From positions 310,001 to 374,000 of the forward strand of contig NZ_SZZH01000003.1 in NCBI RefSeq assembly GCF_005298075.1: a stretch of DNA of 64,000 nt, given 5' to 3'. The notes under the pieces are model-generated. The model ran no database searches, was not told where the DNA came from, and was given only the letters and a program-made list of their open reading frames with translations. The DNA comes from Nakamurella flava. Its GTDB lineage: Bacteria; Actinomycetota; Actinomycetes; Mycobacteriales; Nakamurellaceae. A program made the position numbers and the translations under genes. Shown here piece after piece: positions 22,868-31,294 of the stretch. Within the stretch, counting starts at the first letter, position 1; each line of letters starts with the position of its first letter.

Positions 22868-23509
22868 GTGGAGCGGGTGCGTTTCACCCCCGTCTCCCCG
22901 GACCGTCTGGTGACCGACCTGGCCGACTGGATCGAGTGCCTGCCCCAGCGACGCCCGCGCGTCGTGGTCGACGGTTTCGACGAGACCGGTGCGGCCTGGC
23001 TGGCCGACGCGCTGAGCGAGGTCCTCGGGTCCCGCGGCCGGCCGGTCGTGCGGGTGTCGACCCGCTGGTGGTGGCGGGCGGCGTCGCTCCGGTTGGAGTA
23101 CGGCCGGGAAGACCTCGACATGTTGCTGGGCGGCTGGCTGGACACCGCGGCGCTGCGCCGCGAGGTGCTCGACCCGTTGGCCGACGACGGGACCGGGGTC
23201 TATCTGGATCGGCTGCGGGACCCGGACAGCGACCGGTCCATCCGGAAGGACCGGCACCGGGCGCTCGCCGGGACGGTCCTGATCGTCGACAGCCCTTTCG
23301 CCGCCACCTGGGATGTGCAGGGCGACGCTCGCGTCCACCTGCAGGTCGCTGTGTCCACCGTGGCCCGCAAGCTGCCCGACGGGCGGCAGTGGTGGGTCGA
23401 GGCCTATCGGCGCTATCTGGACGAGGACCGTCCGGTGGAGTCCGCCGACGTCGTCATCGCCTACGACCACCCGTCGTCGCCGGCCGTGGCCTGGCCCACC
23501 CCTCGTTGA
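22868..23509 (+). CDS. Uridine/nucleoside kinase-like protein with degenerate P-loop
   Basis: The 213-residue protein resembles the small actinobacterial uridine kinase-like proteins: a central strand VVVDGFDETGAAWLADAL near residue 35, and later DSPFAATW and a C-terminal substrate-lid region with RYLDED. The position of the usual GKT of the P-loop reads GAA, so the phosphate-binding lysine and threonine are missing. Either the kinase is inactive or it uses another mode of binding. The GTG at 22868 is chosen; GTG 22877 is equally possible. It begins 51 bases after a long inverted repeat. Confidence 0.75.
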   Translation: MERVRFTPVSPDRLVTDLADWIECLPQRRPRVVVDGFDETGAAWLADALSEVLGSRGRPVVRVSTRWWWRAASLRLEYGREDLDMLLGGWLDTAALRREVLDPLADDGTGVYLDRLRDPDSDRSIRKDRHRALAGTVLIVDSPFAATWDVQGDARVHLQVAVSTVARKLPDGRQWWVEAYRRYLDEDRPVESADVVIAYDHPSSPAVAWPTPR

Positions 23510-23542
23510 GCCGGCCGGCGCATCGGCATGCAAGGCTGAAGC

Positions 23543-24550
23543 GTGTTGTCACTCCCTGATTCCTGGGTCTGGGACTTCTGGACCGCCGAGCTGGCCACCG
23601 ACGCCGGTCCCGAGTTCCACCTGTTCTTCCTCTACGCCTCGAAGGCGCTGCACGACCCCGACCGTCGGCATGTCCGGGCGTCCGTCGGGCACGCGGTGTC
23701 GCCCGATCTCGTCGAGTGGGAGCGGGTGGCCGACGCCCTCGTGCACGGGCAGCCGGGTGACTTCGACCAGACCGCGACCTGGACCGGTTCGGTGGTGGCC
23801 GACCCGGCCGGGGGGTGGCGGATGTTCTACACCGGGATGACCCAGCTCCCCGGTGGCCAGCTGGTGCAGCGGATAGGGGCGGCCACGTCCGACGATCTGC
23901 TGACGTGGTTCAAGGTGCCCGAGAACCCGGTGATCACGGCCGATCCCCGCTGGTACGAGACGATCGTCGAGACCGACGGGCAGGTCAGCGGCGAGGAGGC
24001 GTGGCGGGATCCGTTCGTCTACGCCGACCCCAGCGGCGCCGGCTGGCACATGCTGGTCACCGCCCGGTCGAGCTCCGGGCCGGTCGACGATCGTGGCGTC
24101 ATCGCGCACGCCACGTCACCGGACCTGCGAACCTGGACCGCCCATCCGCCGGTGACCCGTCCGGAATCGGGTTTCCTACATCTGGAGGTCGCGCAGGTCG
24201 CCGAGGTCGACGGACGTCACGTACTGCTCTTCGACTGCCTGGGGACCGAATTGACGGGCAGTCATCCGGGACGCGGCGGCGTCTGGTACCTGCCGCTCGA
24301 CGGCCCGGTGCCGGACCCGGACCGGCCGTGGGACGCCGCTGCCGCCCGCCGCCTGACCGACGAGCAGCTCTACGTCGGCAAGATCGTCGACGGGCCGGCG
24401 GGCCGGCCGGTGCTGATGGCGTTCCACAACACCGCGCCGGACGGCTCGTTCGGTGGGGTGATCAGCGACCCGATGGCGTTGCGCTGGGAGGGTGACCGCC
24501 TGGTCGCCGATCCGCCCGCAGGGATCGACTGGGATCTGTCAGCCGGCTGA
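23543..24550 (+). CDS. Glycoside hydrolase of the GH32/GH43 type (five-bladed beta-propeller)
   Basis: The 335-residue protein lacks a signal peptide. It starts with WVWDFWTAE, whose Asp fits the nucleophile position of clan GH-J/GH-F propellers; EAWRDPFVY near residue 155 carries the transition-state RDP motif, and HLEVAQVAEVDG near residue 215 carries a candidate acid/base Glu. Fructosidases or arabinosidases/xylosidases are the nearest classes. It would act on a small oligosaccharide inside the cell. The GTG start has only a weak ribosome site. Its 3' end overlaps the convergent msrB gene by 12 bases. Confidence 0.8.
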   Translation: MLSLPDSWVWDFWTAELATDAGPEFHLFFLYASKALHDPDRRHVRASVGHAVSPDLVEWERVADALVHGQPGDFDQTATWTGSVVADPAGGWRMFYTGMTQLPGGQLVQRIGAATSDDLLTWFKVPENPVITADPRWYETIVETDGQVSGEEAWRDPFVYADPSGAGWHMLVTARSSSGPVDDRGVIAHATSPDLRTWTAHPPVTRPESGFLHLEVAQVAEVDGRHVLLFDCLGTELTGSHPGRGGVWYLPLDGPVPDPDRPWDAAAARRLTDEQLYVGKIVDGPAGRPVLMAFHNTAPDGSFGGVISDPMALRWEGDRLVADPPAGIDWDLSAG

Positions 24551-24955
24551 TCCGGACGTCGGTTCCAGCTTCAGCGACACCCCGTTGATGCAGTAGCGCT
24601 GATCGGTGGGGGTACCGAAGCCCTCACCCTCGAAGACATGGCCGAGGTGCGAGCCGCAGTTCGCGCACCGCACCTCGATCCGCACCATGCCCAGGGACCG
24701 GTCCTTGATCAACTCGACCCGGTCCTCGGCGAGCGGCGTGTAGAACGCGGGCCAGCCGCAGTGGGCGTCGAACTTGTGCTCGCTGCGGAACAGCTCGCTG
24801 CCGCAACCGCGACAGCGGTAGACGCCGACGGTCTCGTCGGTCTCGTAGGGGCTGGAGAACGGGCGCTCGGTCCCGGCCTGCCGCAGCACCCGGTACTCCT
24901 GATCGGACAGCTCACTGCGCCACTGGTCGTCGGACTTGTTCACGGGATAGCTCAT
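24539..24955 (-). CDS. msrB: Peptide-methionine (R)-S-oxide reductase MsrB
   Basis: The 138-residue protein is a full MsrB. It has the two zinc CxxC pairs (CRGC and CANC), the substrate segment HCGWPAFY, HLGHVF, and the catalytic cysteine in RYCING near residue 124, where the more usual form is RYCINS. It reduces the R-epimer of oxidised methionine in proteins. ATG 24955 begins the conserved MSYPVNKSDDQWR sequence. It is convergent with, and overlaps by 12 bases, the glycoside hydrolase gene. Confidence 0.95.
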   Translation of the reverse strand: MSYPVNKSDDQWRSELSDQEYRVLRQAGTERPFSSPYETDETVGVYRCRGCGSELFRSEHKFDAHCGWPAFYTPLAEDRVELIKDRSLGMVRIEVRCANCGSHLGHVFEGEGFGTPTDQRYCINGVSLKLEPTSGSAG

Positions 24956-25045
24956 GCCTGATCCAACACCGTGGACCCGTCGGGCGTTCCCGCCGACCGG
25001 CCGGTCACGGCGCGCGTCGCGGACGTCGCCGATAGCGTGGGCCGC

Positions 25046-26122
25046 ATGGCGAAGGTTCCCGCAGCGACCGTGTCCGTCGGCGGCCGGGAGGTGCGGGTCA
25101 CCAGCCCGGATCGGGTGATCTACGAAGCCACCGACCGGACCCCGGTCATCACCAAGCTGGCGGTCTGCGAGTACTTCGCGGCGGTGGCCGAGCCGATGCT
25201 CCGCTCGCTGGGCGGTCGGCCGACGGCGATGGAACGCTGGCCCGACGGCTACCGCGAGGGCATGCGGTTGTCCACGGGGTATGGCGATGACGGCGACGGC
25301 TTCTATCAGAAGCGGCTGCCCAAGGGCGCGCCCGACTGGATCGAGACGGTGACCGTGGCGTTCCCCAGCCGCCGGACCGCCGCCGAGCTGTGCCCGAGCG
25401 AGCCTGGTTCGCTGGTGTGGGCCGCGCAGATGGGCACCCTGACGTTCCATCCGTGGCCGGTGCGCCGGCCGGACGTGGACCATCCCGACGAGCTGCGCCT
25501 GGATCTCGACCCGCAACCCGGCACCACGTTCGCCGACGCCCAGCGGGTCGCTGACGTGGCCCGTGAGTTGCTGGCGGAGCTGGGGCTGCGGGGCTATCCG
25601 AAGACCAGCGGCAACCGGGGCATCCACATCTACCTGCGGATCCGCCCGGAATGGACGTTCGAGGACGTCCGGCACGCCGCCATCGGCTTCGGTCGCGAAC
25701 TGGAACGCCGGGACGGCGGCGTCACCACCGCCTGGTGGAAGGAGCAGCGCGGCGAACGGATCTTCATCGATTACAACCAGAACAATCGCGACCGCACCAT
25801 CGCCGGCGCCTACAGCCTGCGGGCCAAGGTAGGCGCGCCGGTCTCCACCCCGCTCACCTGGGCGCAGCTGGCCGAGGTCCGCGACCCGGCCGACTTCACG
25901 ATCGTCACCGTGCCGGAGCGGCTCGCCGACGGCGACCCGTGGGCCGGCATGGACGACGAGGCGTTCTCGCTGGAGCCGCTGCTGCAGCTGTGGGAGACGT
26001 TGCCCGGCGGGGAGCTCAACTTCCCGCCCGACTACCCGAAGATGCCGGGTGAGCCGCCGCGGGTGCAGCCGAGCAAGAAGGTCGCCGAGCACTGGGACGC
26101 CGACGGCAATCGCATCGCCTGA
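25046..26122 (+). CDS. Stand-alone LigD-type polymerase/primase (NHEJ polymerase domain)
   Basis: The 358-residue protein is an archaeo-eukaryotic primase-fold polymerase like mycobacterial PolD. It has the metal-binding DLDPQPG near residue 152, SGNRGIHIY near residue 190, and FIDYNQNNRDRTIAGAYSLR near residue 240. These enzymes fill gaps with preference for ribonucleotides in double-strand break and excision repair. It lacks ligase and nuclease domains. A separate ATP-dependent ligase lies 1.6 kb downstream on the other strand, resembling the mycobacterial PolD/LigC arrangement. ATG 25046 begins the conserved region. Confidence 0.92.
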   Translation: MAKVPAATVSVGGREVRVTSPDRVIYEATDRTPVITKLAVCEYFAAVAEPMLRSLGGRPTAMERWPDGYREGMRLSTGYGDDGDGFYQKRLPKGAPDWIETVTVAFPSRRTAAELCPSEPGSLVWAAQMGTLTFHPWPVRRPDVDHPDELRLDLDPQPGTTFADAQRVADVARELLAELGLRGYPKTSGNRGIHIYLRIRPEWTFEDVRHAAIGFGRELERRDGGVTTAWWKEQRGERIFIDYNQNNRDRTIAGAYSLRAKVGAPVSTPLTWAQLAEVRDPADFTIVTVPERLADGDPWAGMDDEAFSLEPLLQLWETLPGGELNFPPDYPKMPGEPPRVQPSKKVAEHWDADGNRIA

Positions 26123-26173
26123 ACCGCGGGCGAACGGTCCGGAATGGCCGCGGGATCGGCAGAATCGACCGTC

Positions 26174-26797
26174 ATGGACGGAACGACCCTGCGCCAGGCG
26201 GCGCGCTCGTGCGTGCGGTTCCTGCAGCAGACGATCGACGACGGCGACACCGACTGGCGGGCCGGCATCCCCGGGATGGAATGGTCGGTCGGGCGGGTCG
26301 TCGGGCACATCGCCGAGACCCTGCTCTACTACGCGGCCGACCTGTCGGGCGGGCCGGAGGAGATCCGCGCCCTGACCGTCACGGTGCCCGACGACACGGC
26401 AACGCCGACCGAGCTGCTGGCGGTCCTGCGGGCGGCCGCGGCCACCCTGGCCCACGTCGTCGACGACACCGAGCCGGGGGATCGTGGCTGGCACCCGACG
26501 GGTGTGCTCGACGCGACCGGCTTCGTGGCCCTCGCCTGCGATGAACTGCTCATCCACACCGACGACGCCGCCCGTGGGCTCGGTCGCGTGTTCTGGGCAC
26601 CGGAGCCGGTGGCCATCGCCGTCCTCGACCGGTTGTTCCCGGACGCCCCGGGGTGCCGGGGCCCGGCCGACCCCGAAGCGTGGGACGTCCTGCGGTGGGC
26701 CAACGGACGCCTCGACCTCCCGGGCCGCCCCCGTCGTAGCGACTGGCAGAGCTTCCTGCGCGCAACCCCGACGGGCCAACACCACTCGGATCGGTGA
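26174..26797 (+). CDS. Maleylpyruvate isomerase/DinB-fold protein
   Basis: The 207-residue protein has the four-helix DinB/MDMPI pattern: GMEWSVGRVVGHIAETLLYYA near residue 35, with a conserved Trp and His, and a later helix CDELLIHTDDAARGL near residue 119 with a second His-containing site. Members bind a divalent metal and include mycothiol-dependent enzymes. The specific reaction cannot be assigned. It follows the polymerase gene by 51 bases on the same strand. Confidence 0.8.
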   Translation: MDGTTLRQAARSCVRFLQQTIDDGDTDWRAGIPGMEWSVGRVVGHIAETLLYYAADLSGGPEEIRALTVTVPDDTATPTELLAVLRAAAATLAHVVDDTEPGDRGWHPTGVLDATGFVALACDELLIHTDDAARGLGRVFWAPEPVAIAVLDRLFPDAPGCRGPADPEAWDVLRWANGRLDLPGRPRRSDWQSFLRATPTGQHHSDR

Positions 26798-26820
26798 ACG
26801 CTGGCCGTCGAGCTGGCGAC

Positions 26821-26919
26821 GGAGGGACGGGTCGGTATATGGTTCAGGAGCCCGCAAGGGAGCGAGGGGGATGCGTACTTGGGACGCCTCGCCAGGTTCA
26901 AGCCCTGGGTCCTCCACCA
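26821..26919 (+). ncRNA. tRNA-like structured RNA ending in CCA (not a standard tRNA)
   Basis: The 3' half is a convincing tRNA T-arm: stem CCAGG/CCTGG with loop TTCAAGC (26892-26908), then GTCCTCC, A, and CCA. The 3' acceptor strand pairs with GGAGGGA at 26821 apart from one wobble and one mismatch. Between them are an arm closed by CGGG/CCCG and an arm GCGAG/CTCGC that contains GCGT-ACTTGGG-ACGC, where a cloverleaf would have its D and anticodon arms. The total of 99 bases is too long for a normal tRNA, and no usual anticodon loop (T33, seven bases) fits. A strong terminator follows 11 bases later. It could be a tRNA mimic, a decayed tRNA or another small RNA. Confidence 0.35.
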
Positions 26920-26929
26920 GTGGGAAGCG

Positions 26930-26958
26930 AAAGCCCGCCGACAGCGTCGGCGGGCTTT
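26930..26958 (+). terminator. Strong terminator after the tRNA-like RNA
   Basis: AAAGCCCGCCGAC (26930-26942) and GTCGGCGGGCTTT (26946-26958) form a perfect 13-bp stem with a 3-base loop. The A-run/T-run flanks are typical of actinobacterial tRNA terminators. It can also serve the minus-strand M23 gene ending at 26982. Confidence 0.85.
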
Positions 26959-26981
26959 CGTCGTTCCTGGGGACGGTCGGG

Positions 26982-27683
26982 TCAACCGGTGACCCGGGCA
27001 TTCCCCGAGACGTACGACTCGCCCTGCTCGGGGACCCCCTCGGCCGTCCGGTCCACGACATCGGGATCGCCGAACGTCATCGGTAGCGAATCGGTGAACC
27101 AGTCGGCCCGGACCATGGGCTGCACCTGGAAGTGCAGGTGCGGCACGCAGCGCGTCCAACCGGTCCGGCCGCTGCGACCGAGCACCTCACCCCGGGCCAC
27201 CGGCGCGCCGGTCCTGGCCTTGGCCTCGATCGCGGGATCGACGGAACTCAGGTGCAGATATAGTGCCGCGCTTCCATCAAGGTGGTCGATCTCGACGAAA
27301 TTGGCCTCGTTGCCGAGCGTCATACCCACCACCTCGTCCCCGGAGGACGGGTCCTGCCCGGCCAGCCGGCCGCAGTGATCGGCCGGCCAACTGCCCTGCA
27401 CCAGCGCGACCCGACCGGCCCGGGCGGCCAGCACCTCGGTGTCGTCGGGCAGGGCGAAGTCGAACGCGTACTGCATGGCCCCGGCGGAGTGCGTGGCGCA
27501 CCCGGAGACGCAGTCGCCGTTCGGCGCGACCCGGTAGACGCCCTGCATGATCGGAAAGGTGCCGGCGAACGGCAGGCGGTACTCCGACGGCGCCGGGGCC
27601 GAGCAACCGGCCAGCCCGGCGGCCAGCAGGAAAGCGGCCAGGGCGGCCGGCAACAGCCGCCGGCCGGCCCGGTGGGACGACAC
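26982..27683 (-). CDS. M23-family (LytM) peptidase lipoprotein
   Basis: The 233-residue protein has a signal peptide with lipobox LAGC near residue 27. The M23 fold is visible: YAFDFALPDDTEVLAARAG near residue 72, HLDGSAALYLHLS near residue 133, and the metal-binding HLHFQV near residue 183. The first metal-site histidine that normally precedes the Asp is not seen in the usual spacing, so activity is uncertain. It would act on peptidoglycan cross-links outside the membrane. The GTG start is 9 bases after the upstream ligase stop, suggesting co-transcription. Confidence 0.87.
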   Translation of the reverse strand: MSSHRAGRRLLPAALAAFLLAAGLAGCSAPAPSEYRLPFAGTFPIMQGVYRVAPNGDCVSGCATHSAGAMQYAFDFALPDDTEVLAARAGRVALVQGSWPADHCGRLAGQDPSSGDEVVGMTLGNEANFVEIDHLDGSAALYLHLSSVDPAIEAKARTGAPVARGEVLGRSGRTGWTRCVPHLHFQVQPMVRADWFTDSLPMTFGDPDVVDRTAEGVPEQGESYVSGNARVTG

Positions 27684-27692
27684 GTCGTTCGC

Positions 27693-28766
27693 TCAGGCCG
27701 TGCCGGTGGACAGCACGTCGGCCAGCTGGAACCGCACCGGCCGGTCCAGCTGCGCGTAAGTGCACGACTCCGGGTCGCGGTCCGGCCGCCACCGGACGAA
27801 CTGCGCCGTGTGCCGGAACCGCTCGCCCTCCATGTAGTCGTACCGGACCTCGACGACCCGCTCCGGGCGCAGCGGCACGAACGACAGGTCCTTGCCGACG
27901 TTCCACCGGCTGTACTCGTTCTTGCGCGGCGTGCGCTCACCGTCCTCGGTGGCCGCCCAGTTCCACGGGTGCTCCTCGAAGGTGGTGACCAGTTCCTGCA
28001 TCTCGGCGAACAACTCGCGCCGGCGGGCCATCGGGAACGCGCCGATGACGCCGACCGAGGCGAGCACCCCGCGGTCGTCGTACAGGCCGAGCAGCAGCGA
28101 ACCGATGGCGTCCGGACCGGACTTGTGCACCCGGTACCCGGCGACCACGCAGTCCGCGGTGCGTTCGTGCTTGATCTTGCTCATCACCCGCTTGTCCGGC
28201 TGGTACGTCAGGTCCGCCCGTTTGGCGATGACCCCGTCCAGCCCGGCCCCCTCGAATTCGGTGAACCAGCGCCGCGCCTCGTTCAGGTCCCGGGTCAACG
28301 GGGTGACGTGCACCGGTGCGGCGGCGTCGGCCAGGGCCTGCTCGAGACGTTCCCGCCGCTCGGCGAACGGCCGACCCGTCAGGTCCTCGTCGCCCAGTGC
28401 GAGCAGGTCGAAGGCGATGAAGGATGCCGGGGTCTGCTCCGACAGCAGTTTCACCCGGCTCGCGGCCGGGTGGATGCGCTGCTGCAGGGCCTCGAAATCG
28501 AGCCGGTTGCCGTCGATGTCGGCCACCACGATCTCGCCGTCGATGACGGCCCGGGGCGGGAAGTTGGCCAGCACGGCCGCCACGACCTCGGGGAAGTAAC
28601 GGGTCATCGGCTTCTCGTTGCGACTGCCGATCTCCACCTCGTCGCCGTCCCGGAAGACGATCGACCGGAACCCGTCCCACTTGGGTTCGACGAGTTGGTC
28701 GGCCGGGATCTCGGCGATCGGTTTGGCCAGCATCGGCTTGACGGGCGGCATGACGGGCAGGTCCAC
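27693..28766 (-). CDS. ATP-dependent DNA ligase (LigC-like)
   Basis: The 357-residue protein has the nucleotidyltransferase motif EPKWDGFR with the adenylated lysine near residue 29, DGEIVV, DGVIAKR (motif IV-like), and a C-terminal OB domain starting near KIKHERTADCVVAGYRV. The size fits LigC-type ligases, without polymerase or nuclease domains. It would seal ends filled by the polymerase gene nearby. I chose the GTG at 28766, which gives the family-like start VDLPVMPPVKPMLA; ATG 28751 is an alternative. No Ku gene is visible in the window. Confidence 0.9.
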   Translation of the reverse strand: MDLPVMPPVKPMLAKPIAEIPADQLVEPKWDGFRSIVFRDGDEVEIGSRNEKPMTRYFPEVVAAVLANFPPRAVIDGEIVVADIDGNRLDFEALQQRIHPAASRVKLLSEQTPASFIAFDLLALGDEDLTGRPFAERRERLEQALADAAAPVHVTPLTRDLNEARRWFTEFEGAGLDGVIAKRADLTYQPDKRVMSKIKHERTADCVVAGYRVHKSGPDAIGSLLLGLYDDRGVLASVGVIGAFPMARRRELFAEMQELVTTFEEHPWNWAATEDGERTPRKNEYSRWNVGKDLSFVPLRPERVVEVRYDYMEGERFRHTAQFVRWRPDRDPESCTYAQLDRPVRFQLADVLSTGTA

Positions 28767-28979
28767 GCGGCCAGTCTGCCGGAGCCCGGCATTCCGCGCG
28801 GGACTCACTCGAACGGGTTGTCGCCTGGCGAACCGGGTGTGATCTGAATGCGACAGCCCTTCACTCCATCAGGCGCTCTCGGTACCGTCGGTCACGCTGT
28901 GTTCCCGCAGCCAACCAAGCTCTCTCACGCGCGGTCGTGCCGATCGGAGTGGGGGTCACCCCGAACGGAGCTGCCCGTG

Positions 28980-30107
28980 GTGTCCGACCGTGCCCGTCTG
29001 CGCAACGTCCAGGCGCTCCGCGCCGTGGCCGCTGTGGCCGTCGTCCTCGCTCACCTCGGCGGGACGACCGGCATCGAGGACACCTGGCTGGCCGGCGACT
29101 ACGGGTGGCTGCGCCCGCTGCACTTCCCGGGCAACGCCGGGGTCGACCTGTTCTTCGTCATCAGCGGGCTGATCATGGTGGTGACGGCCAGCCGGATGAC
29201 CGCTGGCACCGCGAGCGCCGGGACGTTCCTCTACCGGCGGGCCACCCGCATCTACCCGGTGTACTGGGTCGCGACCCTGCCGGTGCTCGCGCTGTTCCTC
29301 CTCGCTCCGCAGATGGTCAACTCGTCGGCGAGCGCGCCGCCGCGCATCCTCGAGTCCCTGCTGCTTTTCCCGCAGCCCGGGGCGCCGTTGCTGCTGGTCG
29401 GCTGGACGCTCACCTTCGAGCTGTACTTCTACCTCGTCTTCGCCCTGGCCCTGTTGCTGCCGCCACGTCGACGCCCGCTCGTGCTCGGGGCGTGGGGTGC
29501 GGTGATCGTCGCCCTGGCCTTCGCCTTCCCGACGACGACCCAGCCGTGGCTGGCCCTGGTGAGCTCGCCGCTCAGCCTGGAGTTCCTGTTCGGCGCGGTC
29601 GTCGGCTGGCTGATCCTGCAGCGCCGTTTCGTGTCCCCGGTCGCGGTGACGGTCGTGGGCGGGATCGCCGCGACGGCGGCGATCTGGCTGGGTGGCGAGG
29701 CCGTCACCGGTGGTTGGTACCGGGCCGTGGTCGTCGGCGGGCTGCTGGCGGTCTTCGTGTACGGCGTCGTCGGTCTGGAGGCCACCGACCGGCTGGTCGC
29801 GCCGCGCTGGCTGCAGACCCTGGGCGACGCGTCGTACTCGCTGTACCTGTGGCACGTGCTGATCCTGGCCGCGATGGGCCGGTTCCTGCTGGCCCGGCTG
29901 CCCGACAACGCGGCGGTGCACGGGCTGGCCCTGGTCTCCACCTTCGCCGTGGTCATCGTCGGATCGTCGATCGCCTACCGGTTGATCGAGCGACCGCTGC
30001 TGCGGTTGTTCCGCGGTCGGCAGAAGCGCCCGGGTCAGGCTCCCGCCTCGATCGCCGACCGCACGCCCGCCGCGAACGCCTCCGGGCACTCCCACGCGCC
30101 GAAGTGA
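28980..30107 (+). CDS. Acyltransferase 3 family membrane protein (OafA-like)
   Basis: The 375-residue protein has about ten hydrophobic helices and the family hallmarks NVQALRAVAAVAVVLAHL at the N-terminus (with the catalytic-site histidine region), LFFVISGLIM and YRRATRIYPVYW. These enzymes O-acylate cell-surface glycans or small molecules across the membrane. The GTG at 28980 is preceded by GGAG; the frame is open further upstream but with poor sequence. It is divergent from the ligase across a 213-base gap without other genes. The last 73 bases overlap the convergent epoxide hydrolase gene. Confidence 0.9.
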   Translation: MSDRARLRNVQALRAVAAVAVVLAHLGGTTGIEDTWLAGDYGWLRPLHFPGNAGVDLFFVISGLIMVVTASRMTAGTASAGTFLYRRATRIYPVYWVATLPVLALFLLAPQMVNSSASAPPRILESLLLFPQPGAPLLLVGWTLTFELYFYLVFALALLLPPRRRPLVLGAWGAVIVALAFAFPTTTQPWLALVSSPLSLEFLFGAVVGWLILQRRFVSPVAVTVVGGIAATAAIWLGGEAVTGGWYRAVVVGGLLAVFVYGVVGLEATDRLVAPRWLQTLGDASYSLYLWHVLILAAMGRFLLARLPDNAAVHGLALVSTFAVVIVGSSIAYRLIERPLLRLFRGRQKRPGQAPASIADRTPAANASGHSHAPK

Positions 30108-31123
30108 CCGCCGCGACCGGGCTCCTGCCAGTCCCGGACGTCGAAGAACCGCTCCGCCGCTCGGCGGGTCGCCGGGTAGAGGTCACCCGGGAAGACGGTG
30201 GCCACCAGCGGCACCGTCACCCGCCCCGCTGCCGGCGTCCCCCGCCGCGCGTACGGGGTGAACGAGGTGCCGATCGCCCCGGTGACCCAGTAGAGCGTCA
30301 GCCAGGTCAACAGGTCGGGACGGGGGAACGCGGCCTCGACCTCGCCGCCGCAGTCGCTCCAGGTCCGCAGCTTCTCGATGATCCAGGCGGCCAGCCCGGC
30401 CGGTGAATCACCCAGGCCGACGGCCAGGGTGTCCGGCTTGGTGGCCTGCTCGGCGGCGTACGCGCCCTCGGCGTCCTTGAACCGGCTGACCCGGTCCAGG
30501 TAGTGCTGCTCGTCCGGTGTCCGGTCGTCCCGGTCGACGGCCAGCAACGGTCGCCAGGGGATGTCGGTCAGGTGCAGGGCGGACACCCGGTCCGGGTACC
30601 GGCGGGCCAGGGACTCGGCGACCTGGGTGCCGATGTCGCCGCCGGACACCACGTACCGGCGGTACCCGAGCTCGGCCATCACCGCCGCGATCGGCTCGGC
30701 CATCGCCGCGCCGCTCATCCCGGCCGACTCCGAGTACGGGTAACCCGGCAGGCAGGGCACGACGACGTCGACGCCGTCCCCGACGAGCAGGGGGACGACC
30801 CGATCGAACCGCAGGAAGGAGTCCGGCCAGCCGTGCAGCAGCACGACCGCCGGACGTTCCCCGGCCCCGCCCGCCCGATGGTGCAGCGCCCGCACACCCG
30901 CCCCGGCACCGCGGACCCAGGGGCGGTCGAGCAGTCCGCGTTCGATGGTCGGCCAGTCGAACTCGGCCCAGTCGGCCAGCAGCCCGGTCAGGTGGTCGGG
31001 GTCGGTGCCCAGCTCCCATCCGTCGCCGACGGCGGCGATCCGGCGGGTGCGCCGCAACCGGGACCGGAGGTCGTCGAGGACGGTCGGGTCGGTGGCGGCG
31101 GGGGCAGCGGCGGACGACACCAT
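30035..31123 (-). CDS. Epoxide hydrolase family alpha/beta hydrolase
   Basis: The 362-residue protein has an N-terminal EHN-type region (WPTIERGLLDRPWVRG), the oxyanion motif HGWPDS near residue 97, the nucleophile aspartate in SGGDIGTQ near residue 162, and a C-terminal catalytic histidine in GGHFGAWE near residue 340. It would open an epoxide to a diol. It lies on the same strand as the hydantoinase operon but is separated from it by a 55-bp hairpin, so it is probably not part of it. Its 3' end overlaps the acyltransferase gene by 73 bases. Confidence 0.9.
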   Translation of the reverse strand: MVSSAAAPAATDPTVLDDLRSRLRRTRRIAAVGDGWELGTDPDHLTGLLADWAEFDWPTIERGLLDRPWVRGAGAGVRALHHRAGGAGERPAVVLLHGWPDSFLRFDRVVPLLVGDGVDVVVPCLPGYPYSESAGMSGAAMAEPIAAVMAELGYRRYVVSGGDIGTQVAESLARRYPDRVSALHLTDIPWRPLLAVDRDDRTPDEQHYLDRVSRFKDAEGAYAAEQATKPDTLAVGLGDSPAGLAAWIIEKLRTWSDCGGEVEAAFPRPDLLTWLTLYWVTGAIGTSFTPYARRGTPAAGRVTVPLVATVFPGDLYPATRRAAERFFDVRDWQEPGRGGHFGAWECPEAFAAGVRSAIEAGA

Positions 31124-31186
31124 CCGGTTCTACCCGTCGCAAGCGGAGACGACGCGCGTCACGGTGCCGCGTGCGGCTCGCTCATC

Positions 31187-31241
31187 GGTCGGTCAGGGCT
31201 GCCGCCACCCCCCGACGGGGTAGCGGCAGCCCTGGCCGGCC
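31187..31241. repeat. Dispersed hairpin family, copy 2
   Basis: Arms at 31187-31211 and 31217-31241 (25 bases, 22 matching) flank the loop CCGAC. The sequence matches the copies at 22765 and 46001. It lies between the last gene of the hydantoinase operon and the epoxide hydrolase and could act as a terminator. Confidence 0.8.
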
Positions 31242-31294
31242 GCGGCCGATCACCGGCCGACTCCGACACGGCCGGGCGACTCGATGGAGGCCGG

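Noticed and set aside
26821-26919. Selenocysteine tRNA or SRP RNA
   Set aside because: The 99-base length and 3' end recall tRNA-Sec, but no TCA loop on a stem fits. The GCAA-capped hairpin lacks the CAGG/AGCAG internal loop of SRP RNA.
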